Of a stretch of DNA of 64,000 bases, positions 33,330 through 42,075 are shown in pieces (position 1 is the stretch's first letter; every line of letters starts with the position of its first letter). The stretch is from Verrucomicrobium sp. BvORR106 (lineage in GTDB: Bacteria > Verrucomicrobiota > Verrucomicrobiia > Verrucomicrobiales > Verrucomicrobiaceae): NCBI RefSeq assembly GCF_000739655.1, contig NZ_BATR01000137.1, positions 1 through 64,000 on the forward strand, read 5' to 3'. Both the position numbers and the translations under genes were made by a program. The notes under the pieces were generated by a model. The model was not told the DNA's origin. It ran no database searches and was given only the letters and a program-made list of their open reading frames with translations.

Positions 33330-34368
33330 CCGTTCATGCGCCGGCGGCTTCACGCTGCTGGAGATGATCATGGCGCTCACCCTGCTCGCCCTGCTGAGCG
33401 GCATGGTGTTCGGCATTGTGCGCGTGTCCGTGCGCACCGCGGTGGATACCCGCCAGATCCAGCAGGAGAATGATGAAGTGAACCGCTACGTGGCGCTCTG
33501 CCGCCACATGTTCCAGAACCTGCCGGTGACCGCCATCCTGACGCTGAAGGTGACCGAGTCCGGCACCCCCGCGGTTCAGGAGCTTACCATCAGCGGTGCC
33601 CCGGAGGCCTTCAGCTATGGGTACTCCCCCATGAGCTACAAGGACACCATCCTGGGCATCCGGCCGGACTACCCCGCCACAGAATCCGCGGAGACCAATC
33701 CCGAGGGCACCCGTCTCTATTATCTGGGCCTGAGCCGTGAGGACATCATCCCCACCCAGGTGGGCCAGTCGGCAGGCGTCACCCGCGCCGTCGGCGCTGG
33801 CCTGGCTGCACCGGACGATCAGGGCCGCTACTGGATGCCCCTGCTGAGCAACGTGGTGAGCCTGAACTGGCGCTTCTACAAACAAGATGAGGATGTCTGG
33901 GAAGAGGAATGGGAGGACACTGACCTCCCCCCGCTGGTGGAGATGAACCTCCTTTTGAAAGATCGCACCCTGCCCCTGCGGGCCGTCTTTGCCCTGCCTA
34001 CCACGAAGCTGACTGAGGCCAATGCCGCCCTGCGGCCCAGTACCAGCACCTCCAGCTCCACCCAGACCGGGGGCGGCAACAACAATCAAGGCGGCGGTGG
34101 GAACAACAACCAGGGTGGTGGCGATCGCGGTGGGCGCGGCGGCGGCGACCGGGGTGGCCGGGGAGATCGTGGCGGTGGTGGTGGCCGTGATGGCGGCGGC
34201 CAAGGCCAGGGCCAAGGACAAGGTGGTCAGGGTCAGGGCCAAGGTCAGGGCGGCCCACGCGGCGGCGGCGGTGGTCCCCGCGGTGGTGGCGGCGGCGCTT
34301 CTGGAAATTCCGGCGGCGGCGCGCAACCAAGTGGCGGCGGCGGTGGTTCAACGGGAGGCGGCAGGTAG
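33292..34368 (+). CDS. Minor pseudopilin GspJ-like with a glycine-rich tail
   Basis: 358 residues from ATG 33292 (MFTRNRPNPATTSRS); the prepilin signal is CAGGFTLLEMIMALTLLALL. Residues about 25-250 form the pseudopilin body. From about residue 257 the sequence becomes a Gly/Asn/Gln/Arg low-complexity tail of roughly 100 residues (GGGNNNQGGG, GGRGDRGGGGG, GQGQGQGGQGQ). Such a tail is not part of ordinary GspJ. It could be a surface-exposed or binding extension of the pseudopilus tip. The start at 33250 in the overlapping frame is less likely because it would extend further into gspI. Confidence 0.82.
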   Translation: MFTRNRPNPATTSRSCAGGFTLLEMIMALTLLALLSGMVFGIVRVSVRTAVDTRQIQQENDEVNRYVALCRHMFQNLPVTAILTLKVTESGTPAVQELTISGAPEAFSYGYSPMSYKDTILGIRPDYPATESAETNPEGTRLYYLGLSREDIIPTQVGQSAGVTRAVGAGLAAPDDQGRYWMPLLSNVVSLNWRFYKQDEDVWEEEWEDTDLPPLVEMNLLLKDRTLPLRAVFALPTTKLTEANAALRPSTSTSSSTQTGGGNNNQGGGGNNNQGGGDRGGRGGGDRGGRGDRGGGGGRDGGGQGQGQGQGGQGQGQGQGGPRGGGGGPRGGGGGASGNSGGGAQPSGGGGGSTGGGR

Positions 34369-34379
34369 AAGTTCCTCAA

Positions 34380-35327
34380 ATGGTGACACTTGCACATGAG
34401 CACACAGCAGCGGGAAAACGCGGGCGCAGACCTCGCGGCTCCGCCCTCATGCTCGTGCTGGCCGCCATCATCATGATGTCCCTCACCGTCATGGGCACGG
34501 TGGAGTTCATGCACTACAGCCAGGCGGAAAACGGCCGGGAGGCCCAGGCCTTTCGCGCGCTGAATCTGGCGGAGTGCGGCATCGCACTCGGGCTGCACCC
34601 CCAGATCAAACCAGGCGATCCGGCGCTGAAGCAGCAGATGGGCACGGACAGCGGCTTTGAGGTGGTTATTTCCTCGGAAGGCTCCCGCATCCCCATCAAC
34701 TACATCACCGACGTCAAGTATCGGGAAATAATCTACAATCTCTTCATCCTCTGGAAGCTCACCCCGGAGGAGGCCAACGTGGCCGCCGACTCCCTGGCGG
34801 ACTGGGTGGATACCAACGAAGACCTGCGCTCCCAGGGCGCGGAGAAGGACTACTATGAGTCCCGCGGCTTCGCCGACTTCCCCCGCCAGCAGGGCTTCAC
34901 CTCCCTGGAGGAGATGCTCCTGGTCCGTGGTATGGATGCAGTGGAGCGCGCCAAGCCCGACTGGCGGAACTTCTTCAGCATCTATGGCGATGGCTTGATC
35001 GATCTCAACTACGCTCCGGCCGATGTGCTCATGGCGGTGGCAGATGCCGAGCAGGGCGATGCCGACACGCTCATCCGCGAGCGCAACGGCCCCGACAGTG
35101 TGGCTGGGACGGAGGATGACGTCACCCTCACCACCACGAAGGCGGAGCAACTCCTGGGCATGGACTCCGCCACGTCCACCTCCCTCGCTTCTTACATCAC
35201 CACCGATCACCTCACCCGCCGCGTGGAAAGCACGGGCCGGGTCGGTGAACAACGATACAAAATCGTCGTGATTGCCAGACGGCAGGATGACGGCTCGTTG
35301 AACTATCTCGCACGCACCGAAGAGTAG
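34380..35327 (+). CDS. gspK: Type II secretion protein GspK
   Basis: 315 residues. An N-terminal basic region precedes GSALMLVLAAIIMMSLTVMG, a hydrophobic segment without the usual +5 Glu, as is normal for GspK. The DSLADWVDTNEDLRSQGAEK region and FTSLEEMLLVRGMD, then the LIDLNYAPADVLMAV helix-hairpin-helix, are GspK features; the protein caps the pseudopilus tip. It begins 12 bp after gspJ. Confidence 0.9.
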   Translation: MVTLAHEHTAAGKRGRRPRGSALMLVLAAIIMMSLTVMGTVEFMHYSQAENGREAQAFRALNLAECGIALGLHPQIKPGDPALKQQMGTDSGFEVVISSEGSRIPINYITDVKYREIIYNLFILWKLTPEEANVAADSLADWVDTNEDLRSQGAEKDYYESRGFADFPRQQGFTSLEEMLLVRGMDAVERAKPDWRNFFSIYGDGLIDLNYAPADVLMAVADAEQGDADTLIRERNGPDSVAGTEDDVTLTTTKAEQLLGMDSATSTSLASYITTDHLTRRVESTGRVGEQRYKIVVIARRQDDGSLNYLARTEE

Positions 35328-35337
35328 CCCTTCTCAC

Positions 35338-36555
35338 ATGTCCTCAGGCGCCGCCAGCTTCCTCCTTCCCGATTCCGAGCTCTCTTGGAGACTCTGGAAA
35401 TCCACTTCCGCCACCACCTCCGAGCAGGTGGAGGCGCCGGCGCAATGCCGCGAAACGTCCAAGCCCATCGTCGTCGGACTTCCTGCCACCGCCTGTCGCA
35501 CGGTCGGTCTCCTCCTCCCACAGGTGGAGACAGCCCTGCTGGGCTCCATGGTGGAGGCCCAGCTGGAGCGACGTGGCATACTGGTGGAGAAAGCCCCCGT
35601 GCCAAACTTCGTCTGGCACGTGCTGAGCAATCAAGGTGGTCAGATGCTCGTGAGCGTGGACGTGTTGCTGCAGCCCTTCCCTGCCGAACTGGCGGTGAAG
35701 CATGCGGCGAAGTACACCGCTGCCCTCCGCCTGCTGGCCCTGCCACCGGGTGAACTCGTGGTGTTGGAGGAACAGGGGCATCTGGTCCTGGCGGCCAGCC
35801 AGTCGGGCAAGCTCTGGCACTGCCACATTCTTGGCACCAGCGATATGGCCCCCGTCGATCTGGCGCGTGAGTTGGAGATCGCCCGGCTTAGCCTGGAGGC
35901 ACAAGAAGGCTTCGGCGTCCTGCGGGGTGCCACTCTCGTGGGTGCCCATCTCGGCTCCCTGCGAGCTGAGCTGCGCAAGCACACGCCGATTGCTCTCGAG
36001 CACGTGCCCGCGCTCCAGCCCAATCGCACGCAGAGCCTTGATGCCTTCCCCAAGCTGCTGCCCGTCGCGGTCTTCCAAGCCCAGGCCAGCAAGGAAAAGC
36101 GACGCCGCCTCATGTCCGTGCTCATGCTGATGGCGCTCATCTACGCAGTGGTCTGCGCCATGGCCTGGTGGTACCTGCAACAGCTGCAGAAAGATGCCGC
36201 CACACTCGAGAACAAGGCGGCTGTGATCAAGCAGCCAGCCGCAGATGTGCGCTCCACCGCGCAGCGCTGGAGATCGCTGGAGGCAGCCACCGATGTGCAG
36301 CGCTACCCCATGGTGCAGCTCAGCCACATCACGAACCTCATGCCCCCCAGCGGCATCGTGCTGAAGCGCTTCGAAGCCAAGCTGGCCGAGGTCGAACTCC
36401 GCGGTGAGGCCCGTGATGCGCAGACTGCCTCCCAGTTTCTCGAAGACTTGAAGAAGCACGCCACGTTGAGCCGCTACACGTGGTCCATGCCCACCCCCAC
36501 CATGAAGGACAAGGTCGCCTCCTTCCGCATTCAGGGGAAGCTTGAAGGCGCATAA
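35338..36555 (+). CDS. GspL-like assembly protein (PilN-type C-terminus)
   Basis: 405 residues. The N-terminal part looks like the actin-like cytoplasmic domain of GspL (KPIVVGLPATACRTVGLLLP). One helix (RRLMSVLMLMALIYAVVCAM, about residues 260-285) is followed by a coiled region and a periplasmic ferredoxin-like fold (PSGIVLKRFEAKLAEVELRG), as in GspL and PilN. The similarity is weak, but the place between K and M is decisive. It links GspE to the membrane platform. Confidence 0.8.
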   Translation: MSSGAASFLLPDSELSWRLWKSTSATTSEQVEAPAQCRETSKPIVVGLPATACRTVGLLLPQVETALLGSMVEAQLERRGILVEKAPVPNFVWHVLSNQGGQMLVSVDVLLQPFPAELAVKHAAKYTAALRLLALPPGELVVLEEQGHLVLAASQSGKLWHCHILGTSDMAPVDLARELEIARLSLEAQEGFGVLRGATLVGAHLGSLRAELRKHTPIALEHVPALQPNRTQSLDAFPKLLPVAVFQAQASKEKRRRLMSVLMLMALIYAVVCAMAWWYLQQLQKDAATLENKAAVIKQPAADVRSTAQRWRSLEAATDVQRYPMVQLSHITNLMPPSGIVLKRFEAKLAEVELRGEARDAQTASQFLEDLKKHATLSRYTWSMPTPTMKDKVASFRIQGKLEGA

Positions 36556-36608
36556 CCCCGGGACGTGATACCACCAGCCCACTTTCCTTTTCCCCTTTTC
36601 CTCCACCA

Positions 36609-37307
36609 GTGAAACGAAGCCTCAACACCCGTGAAAAACGCCTGCTTACGCTGTGCGTGGTCACCATCGTTCTGGGCGTCAACGCCTTCGCCTTCCAGGA
36701 GTTCAACTCCCGGCGCAAAGCACTGACCTCGAACCTGGACACGCTCAAGAAACAGACGGTGGGCGACAGCATGCTGCTCAACGACCGTCCGTTCTGGGCG
36801 AAGCGGCAAGCCTGGCTGAACAAGGCCATGCCCTACACGAACTCCGCCGGGAAGTCGCAAGGCCAGCTGCTGGAAGACTTGCGCAACCAGGCGCTGGATC
36901 TCGGTCTGAAGGTGGAAAACGAAACCCTGCTCGAAGCGCTGGCGCTGGACCACGCCAATGAAGTGGCCGTCAATCTGCGCCTTAAGGGCGACCAGGAGAT
37001 CATGCTGCGCTGGCTGCTGACGCTGCAGTCTCCGGAGAAGTTCACCGCGGTGAAGAACATCGAACTCGAGCTGGACGCCCGCTCTCGTGAAAAGACTCCG
37101 CAAGCTCAGTGCAACATCACGGTCGCACGGTGGTTCAATCCTAATCCGCCCCCGAATGCCGCCCCGCCGGAACCGCACATCCCGCCCCAGCCTGCTGCTG
37201 AGCCTGTGCCTGCATCCGCACCAGCCCCGGCTCCCGCTCCGGTCCCGGTGGACAATCCTTTGGAAATGACGTCGCCCCTGGATGTCCCCAACCCCCTTGC
37301 CAGCTAA
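36609..37307 (+). CDS. GspM-like assembly protein
   Basis: 232 residues starting with GTG (36609). A short cytoplasmic stretch MKRSLNTREKRLL leads into a helix (TLCVVTIVLGVNAFAFQEF) and then a periplasmic domain with VENETLLEALALDHANEVAV, matching GspM topology. The C-terminus is Pro/Ala-rich (PPPNAAPPEPHIPP, PASAPAPAPAP), a possible flexible extension. The assignment rests on topology and position. Confidence 0.78.
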   Translation: MKRSLNTREKRLLTLCVVTIVLGVNAFAFQEFNSRRKALTSNLDTLKKQTVGDSMLLNDRPFWAKRQAWLNKAMPYTNSAGKSQGQLLEDLRNQALDLGLKVENETLLEALALDHANEVAVNLRLKGDQEIMLRWLLTLQSPEKFTAVKNIELELDARSREKTPQAQCNITVARWFNPNPPPNAAPPEPHIPPQPAAEPVPASAPAPAPAPVPVDNPLEMTSPLDVPNPLAS

Positions 37308-37321
37308 ACCCAAGCCCTGCC

Positions 37322-37978
37322 ATGAAAGCTTCCTCCTTCCTCCGACTCGCCGCCGTCCTCGGCCTGGCACCCGTGTTGGTCATGGCTGCGGATCAGCCGG
37401 CCGCGGATCCCGATCTTCCCAAGACGTTTGACCCCAGTGTCGCCGATGGCTTGCTGGCAGCCCCGCCCTTCACCCGCTCGCTTGATCTTTCCGATTCCCT
37501 GGTGCTCACCGGCATCGCGTACATCGAGGGCAAGCCCGTGGCCACCATCCTGAACAAGCAGACCAAGGAGAACTTCGTAGTCAGCGAGACGCCTAATGCC
37601 CAGGGCTGGAAGCTGGCCGAGACCAGCGCCACCGTGCAGCTCAATCGCACGCAAGCCAAGATCATGGTCGGGGCGGAGATGGTCACTGTCCGCTACAGCA
37701 ACGAGCAACTCTCCCCAGAGTCCATGAAGAAGGGCGGCTATCGCCCCGGCGGTTCCGACCACCGCGGAGGCGGCGATGGTCCGAGCCGCGAACGCCGCGG
37801 CCCCAGCGAGGAAGATCGCCAGCGCTTTATGTCCCTCTCAGAAAAAGCTCGTGAGAAATTCATCCACGAAATGCGCGACTCCCGCGAGAAAATGCAGAAC
37901 GCCACTCCTGAAGAGCGATCGTCTTACGCCAAGAAAATCTTCGAACGCGTGGAACGGGAGGACAAAGGCGGACGTTAA
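37322..37978 (+). CDS. Exported type II secretion accessory protein, GspC/P-like
   Basis: 218 residues with a signal peptide (MKASSFLRLAAVLGLAPVLV, ending near MAADQP). Residues about 45-125 form a short beta domain (LVLTGIAYIEGKPVATILNK, FVVSETPNAQGWKLAE, AKIMVGAEMVTVRY) that resembles the homology region of GspC/PilP, which contacts the secretin. The C-terminal third is highly charged and Arg/Glu-rich (SEEDRQRFMSLSEKAREKFI), probably a helical region. It sits directly before the secretin gene, as expected for a GspC/P-type partner. True homology was not shown. Confidence 0.65.
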   Translation: MKASSFLRLAAVLGLAPVLVMAADQPAADPDLPKTFDPSVADGLLAAPPFTRSLDLSDSLVLTGIAYIEGKPVATILNKQTKENFVVSETPNAQGWKLAETSATVQLNRTQAKIMVGAEMVTVRYSNEQLSPESMKKGGYRPGGSDHRGGGDGPSRERRGPSEEDRQRFMSLSEKAREKFIHEMRDSREKMQNATPEERSSYAKKIFERVEREDKGGR

Positions 37979-38082
37979 TCGCCACACCGCCTCAGTCAGA
38001 ACGGGCCCTCCCAGCCGCTCCCCTCTTCTCTTCGTTTCGCCATCGCATCGACCGACTCCCCTTTTCACTCTCTCACTTCCTC

Positions 38083-40755
38083 ATGCGTCTCCCCATCCTT
38101 TCGCATAGTCCCAGCCTGAAACATTGCCTGCCCCTTCTGGCGGGATGTCTCCTGAGCACTGCGGCCCAAGCGCAGATTCGAGGTAACACCTCGAACCCCA
38201 GCACTTCCACCAGTCCTTCCCAGTTCCGGGCGCTGCAGAGCGTGCCCGCCGGTGATCGACTGGAGACCAAGGGCCTGGTGGCACAGAACGATGCACCCGC
38301 TCCCCCTCCCGGCGGCCCTACCAGCCCCGGAGGTCCGGGTGGACCGGCCAGTCCCGGCGGCCCAGGAGGTCCCGGTGGTGGCTCACCCTTCGGTGGTGGC
38401 GGCGGTTTTGGCGGAAGGGGCAGCTTCCGCGGCGGCGGTTCCGGCCCCGGCGGCAGTTCAGAGGTAGAGACCTTCCGCATCGAGGGTGACAAGGTATCTC
38501 TCCAGTTTCCCAACAACACGATCACCGACATCCTCGGCATCTATGAGCGCCTGACGGAGAAGACGCTGATCAAGGACACCGCCATCTTTGAGGGCCAGAC
38601 CATCAGTCTCGTCACCCCCAAGCCGGTGGACAAGGGCGAGGCCATCAAGTTGATCGAGGCCGCCCTGCTCACCAACGGCTACGCCATCGTGGCGGAGCCC
38701 GGTGGCACCAGTTCCCGCATCCTCTCGACCAAGGCTCAGGGCACCTCCGGCGCCCAGTTCTCCCAGGGGGTCCGCTTTTACCAGAGCGCTTCCGATCTGC
38801 CCAGCAATGAGACGATCGTGAGTTATTTCATGCCCCTCACGTACCTGAACCCCACGGAGGCAGCGACGATGCTCGGCGGCCATGTGGGGCTCAACCCGTA
38901 CGGACGCATCACTCCGGTGCTGGCTCCCGCAGGTCTTCTCATCACAGAAAACGCCAACATCGTGAAGCAACTGGTGGCCATTCGTGAGGTCATCGACGCT
39001 CCCGCCACCTCCAGCGCCCTGGTGACGAAATTTGTGGCCCTGAAGTATGCCGATGCCGCCACGGTCGCGCAGATTGTGCAGGCCACGCTGGATGCCCAGG
39101 CCACCGATTCCCAGACCAAGGGCATCACCACCATCCGCGGCCAGGCCATCAATCTGGGAGGAAACAACCAGCAGCCCCAGCAACAGCAGCAGCCCCAGAT
39201 CCAGATCACCCAGGGCAACCGCGGCAACCCCAACGATCCGAACGCCCAGAAGGTGCGCGCCAGTTCCCAGGTGGTCGCTGACACGCGACTGAACCAGGTT
39301 CTCATCGTCGCGGAGCCGGATGACTACACGTACATCACCAGCCTCATCCTGGAGTTCGACAAACCCGTGGATGTGCCCACTCCCTACGAGCGCAAGTTGA
39401 AGAACATCTACTCCGTGGATGTGATTTCCGTGCTGGCCGATCTCCTGCGCGAGTCCACTGGAGGCTCCACCCAGCTCCCCGGAGGTGGCACCCTCACTCA
39501 GCAGAACCAAGCGCTCACCACCAGCAGCAACCAGTTCCTCACTGGCCGCAGCACCACCACGGCTCGTGGCGGCACGTTCAGCGGAGCTTCCACCTCCAGT
39601 TCCACCACAGGCACTTCCACCGGCGTGGGCAGCCGTCCTGACCAGTTGATCGAGTCCGAGGAGGACAACGCTCCCATCTCGATCATGATCAACAAGACCC
39701 GCATCATTGCCGATCCGCTGGCGAACGCGATCATCGTTATCGGGCCCAAGGAAAACCAGGACAAGGTGGACCAACTCCTCGACAAACTCGACCGCAAGTC
39801 TCCCCAAGTGTACCTGGCCACCGTCATTGGCCAACTCACGTTGGGCGATGGCATGAAGATGGGCGTCGACTATCTTCAGAAGTTCGCCAGCACCGGCAGC
39901 AACAGCGGCGTTAGCAGCGCCTTCCTTGCCGGGCGTGAAGACATCATCACCAACAACAACGTCGCCGACATGCGCGACAACCTGATCACCACCGCGATTG
40001 CCAACGCAAAGGGCTTCAACCTCTATGGCCAACTCGGTGAATCCCTGGATGTCTTTGTGTCCGCTCTGGAGACCACCAACAACTTCAAGGTGCTCTCCCG
40101 TCCCAGCGTGTTTGCCTTGAACAACAAGCGCGCCGTGATCACCAGCGGTCAAAGCATTCCCGTCCCGGAGTCCAGCCTGGCCAACGCTAGCAGCAACAAC
40201 AACGGCACGGGCAACGTCACCACGACCATCACCTACAAGGACGTGGTGCTGAAGCTGGAAGTCATCCCGCTCATCAATCCTGATGGCGATGTGACGCTCC
40301 GCGTGGCTCAAGTGAATGACACCGTGGTCGGCAATCAGGTCGTGGCCCAGAACAACGTGCCCATCATCGGCACAGAACAGATCGCCACCACCGTCACGGT
40401 TCCCACCGGCAACACCGTCGTGCTTGGCGGGCTCATCACCGAGACCGAGAAGAAAGACACCGAAGGCATCCCTGTCCTTAGCCGAATCCCCGGACTTGGC
40501 CGTCTTTTCCGCGAAGACGTCACCAGCAAGGAGCGCAAGGAACTGGTCATCTTCATCCAGCCCATGGTGGTGAATGACGACGGCTCCCTCCAGCGCGCCA
40601 GTCTGCGCGAAGACCTTCGCACCAAGGTGGGCGAAGATGCGTACAAGGTCTTCCCGGACCGCGTCGTGCCCAAGGCGACCCTCGTGGATCCGGAGCCTCA
40701 GCGCGAAGAGAAGCGCAAATGGTTTAACTTCAACCGCAAGCCTGCGGCCAAGTAA
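38083..40755 (+). CDS. gspD: Type II secretion secretin GspD
   Basis: 890 residues. After a signal peptide (ending near STAAQAQI) there is a Gly/Pro-rich stretch at about residues 70-125 (GGPTSPGGPGGPASPGGPGG) that is not typical. N0-N3 domains follow, containing DITDILGIYERLTEKT-like and PATSSALVTKFVALKYADAA segments, with Gln- and Ser/Thr-rich loops. The secretin core ends with VPTGNTVVLGGLITETEKKD and GIPVLSRIPGLGRLFR, the conserved secretin signature. It forms the outer membrane pore. A strong terminator is 33 bp after the stop, so this is probably the last gene of the operon. Confidence 0.96.
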   Translation: MRLPILSHSPSLKHCLPLLAGCLLSTAAQAQIRGNTSNPSTSTSPSQFRALQSVPAGDRLETKGLVAQNDAPAPPPGGPTSPGGPGGPASPGGPGGPGGGSPFGGGGGFGGRGSFRGGGSGPGGSSEVETFRIEGDKVSLQFPNNTITDILGIYERLTEKTLIKDTAIFEGQTISLVTPKPVDKGEAIKLIEAALLTNGYAIVAEPGGTSSRILSTKAQGTSGAQFSQGVRFYQSASDLPSNETIVSYFMPLTYLNPTEAATMLGGHVGLNPYGRITPVLAPAGLLITENANIVKQLVAIREVIDAPATSSALVTKFVALKYADAATVAQIVQATLDAQATDSQTKGITTIRGQAINLGGNNQQPQQQQQPQIQITQGNRGNPNDPNAQKVRASSQVVADTRLNQVLIVAEPDDYTYITSLILEFDKPVDVPTPYERKLKNIYSVDVISVLADLLRESTGGSTQLPGGGTLTQQNQALTTSSNQFLTGRSTTTARGGTFSGASTSSSTTGTSTGVGSRPDQLIESEEDNAPISIMINKTRIIADPLANAIIVIGPKENQDKVDQLLDKLDRKSPQVYLATVIGQLTLGDGMKMGVDYLQKFASTGSNSGVSSAFLAGREDIITNNNVADMRDNLITTAIANAKGFNLYGQLGESLDVFVSALETTNNFKVLSRPSVFALNNKRAVITSGQSIPVPESSLANASSNNNGTGNVTTTITYKDVVLKLEVIPLINPDGDVTLRVAQVNDTVVGNQVVAQNNVPIIGTEQIATTVTVPTGNTVVLGGLITETEKKDTEGIPVLSRIPGLGRLFREDVTSKERKELVIFIQPMVVNDDGSLQRASLREDLRTKVGEDAYKVFPDRVVPKATLVDPEPQREEKRKWFNFNRKPAAK

Positions 40756-40787
40756 GACCGGAGCCATCGTCCCCTCCACTCATTCCA

Positions 40788-40822
40788 AGCCCTGCTGGTT
40801 GCCAAGCCAGCAGGGCTTTTTT
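40788..40822 (+). terminator. Rho-independent terminator of the type II secretion operon
   Basis: AGCCCTGCTGG and CCAGCAGGGCT form a perfect 11-bp stem (40788-40798 with 40807-40817) with an 8-nt loop, followed by six T. It closes the operon that starts at gspE. Confidence 0.93.
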
Positions 40823-40926
40823 GCTTCCGGAGTTCGCAGAATCTTCACGAGGGCTTCACGGCGAATTCATCCTTCCCTGCTGGCCACTCCAAGGGCGGAG
40901 ACTACGGTGCTGGATGCCATCAACGC

Positions 40927-41484
40927 ATGGCAATGACTGGCCCTATGGACGCCCCGGAATCAGCCTCTACTGCAATCTCTCTCGAATCCCGCTCCGCCCC
41001 AGCATCGGACTATTCCCGGGAGCAACCTGGCCCGCGACTGCGGTTCCCCGTGCTTTATTTCCTCCTCGCCATCGTCCTCGGATTTCTACTGTCTCTCGTC
41101 GTTCTGGGGGCATTCCGTTGGGAGGTGCGCGAGATGTGTGAATGGACAGGTTCGAGGCGCGACTACATCGCGTATCCCTTGGGCATCCATACCAGCATGG
41201 TGTACACCCCCTCCGCCTTGGAGTTTCATCTTGCCAAGCATCACTCGGAAAAGCTGGAGCATCGGTGGAAGAGCTATTCGCGGATTTCTCGAAGCGTGCT
41301 GGGGACCACCTACTCATGCGGACGCCCCAAGGGATTCTTCGAACTCCCCGGCTTCTGCATCGACAAGTTCATGGAAACCGCCAACGATGCCGAGGTCATG
41401 GCGCTATATGAGTTGGTGCGGTCAGGCAACGAGCCCGCCATTGAGATGCGGTTCGAGCAGTTGATGAATGCCGCCATCCCGTGA
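40927..41484 (+). CDS. Bitopic membrane protein of unknown function
   Basis: 185 residues. A cytoplasmic N-terminal stretch (about 40 residues) precedes one helix (FPVLYFLLAIVLGFLLSLVVLGAF, about residues 41-63) and an extracytoplasmic part of about 120 residues with two Cys (SCGRPKGFFELPGFC) that could form a disulfide. No family was recognised. It stands alone after the secretion operon terminator and converges with the sialidase-fold gene across an 800-bp repeat region. Confidence 0.65.
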   Translation: MAMTGPMDAPESASTAISLESRSAPASDYSREQPGPRLRFPVLYFLLAIVLGFLLSLVVLGAFRWEVREMCEWTGSRRDYIAYPLGIHTSMVYTPSALEFHLAKHHSEKLEHRWKSYSRISRSVLGTTYSCGRPKGFFELPGFCIDKFMETANDAEVMALYELVRSGNEPAIEMRFEQLMNAAIP

Positions 41485-41649
41485 GCAGGCCAGTAAGCGG
41501 CGGCTGCTTTTGCAAAAAACGCGGTCGGGCCCATGCCAAATGATTCACCGCTTGGACATCACCCGACCAAGTCGCCCTGCTGATCGCGTTCTCACGAACG
41601 CAACCTAGAGCATCGCCCGCTCAATTTTGTTCGTGGCCCGACTATCCGG

Positions 41650-41758
41650 CCATGCCGAAGGCATCCCAGACGGTAGCCAGGGATCGGGCGAGTTTGACGA
41701 GCCCTATCCCTGGAACAGGCAGAAAAGTGCATGCATCCTGAAGGGATGCCAGAGTGGT
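41650..41758 (+). repeat. Dispersed repeat family B, copy 4
   Basis: CCATGCCGAAGGCATCCCAG, GGTAGCCAGGGATCGGGCGAG, TTTGACGAGCCCTATCCCTGG and CATCCTGAAGGGATGCCAGAG. The centre forms CCAGGGAT/ATCCCTGG and the 3' part CATCC-TGAA-GGGATG, so both stems carry compensatory changes relative to copy 3. Confidence 0.82.
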
Positions 41759-41855
41759 CCGCAAGCCCGCCAGACCTCAACACCTCCTTCGAAGCAGGTT
41801 CCCTCCCCCATCAACTCCCGACGACATTTCCGCGATGCATCCGGCAGATCCATCG

Positions 41856-41976
41856 GACCCCATGGGCCTACCGCTCCGCGGTAGAATTCACACCCCGTCA
41901 CACCATGGGTAGTCCTCGCTCCGCTCGGCCGACCCATGGCTATGCATGGCGAACCCTCCGGGTTCATGAGATAACG
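41856..41976 (+). repeat. Dispersed repeat family C, copy 2
   Basis: CCCCATGGGCCTACCGCTCC, GCGGTAGAATTCACACC, CCATGGGTAGTCCTCGCTCC, GCTCGGCCGACCCATGGCTA, CATGGCGAACCCTCCGGGTT followed by CATGAGAT. The CCATGGGT/ACCCATGG arms and the TACCGC-TCC-GCGGTA hairpin agree with copy 1. Confidence 0.8.
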
Positions 41977-41988
41977 CAAGCCGACTGC

Positions 41989-42049
41989 CCGCACGCCGCC
42001 TCGCCTGGCGCCCTACGCCGCACGCCGCCTCGCCTGGCGCCCTACGCCG
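41989..42049 (+). repeat. Two tandem copies of a 29-bp unit
   Basis: CCGCACGCCGCCTCGCCTGG-CGCCCTACG is repeated head to tail directly before the octamer array, with a third truncated start (CCGCGCGCC). Confidence 0.75.
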
Positions 42050-42075
42050 CGCGCCCCTCTCACTGCCCGCACCGG

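Noticed and set aside
38458-40779. 773-residue open frame antisense to gspD
   Set aside because: It mirrors the secretin gene codon for codon, as high-G+C coding sequence often leaves an opposite frame open; it encodes no domain and the sense gene is certain.
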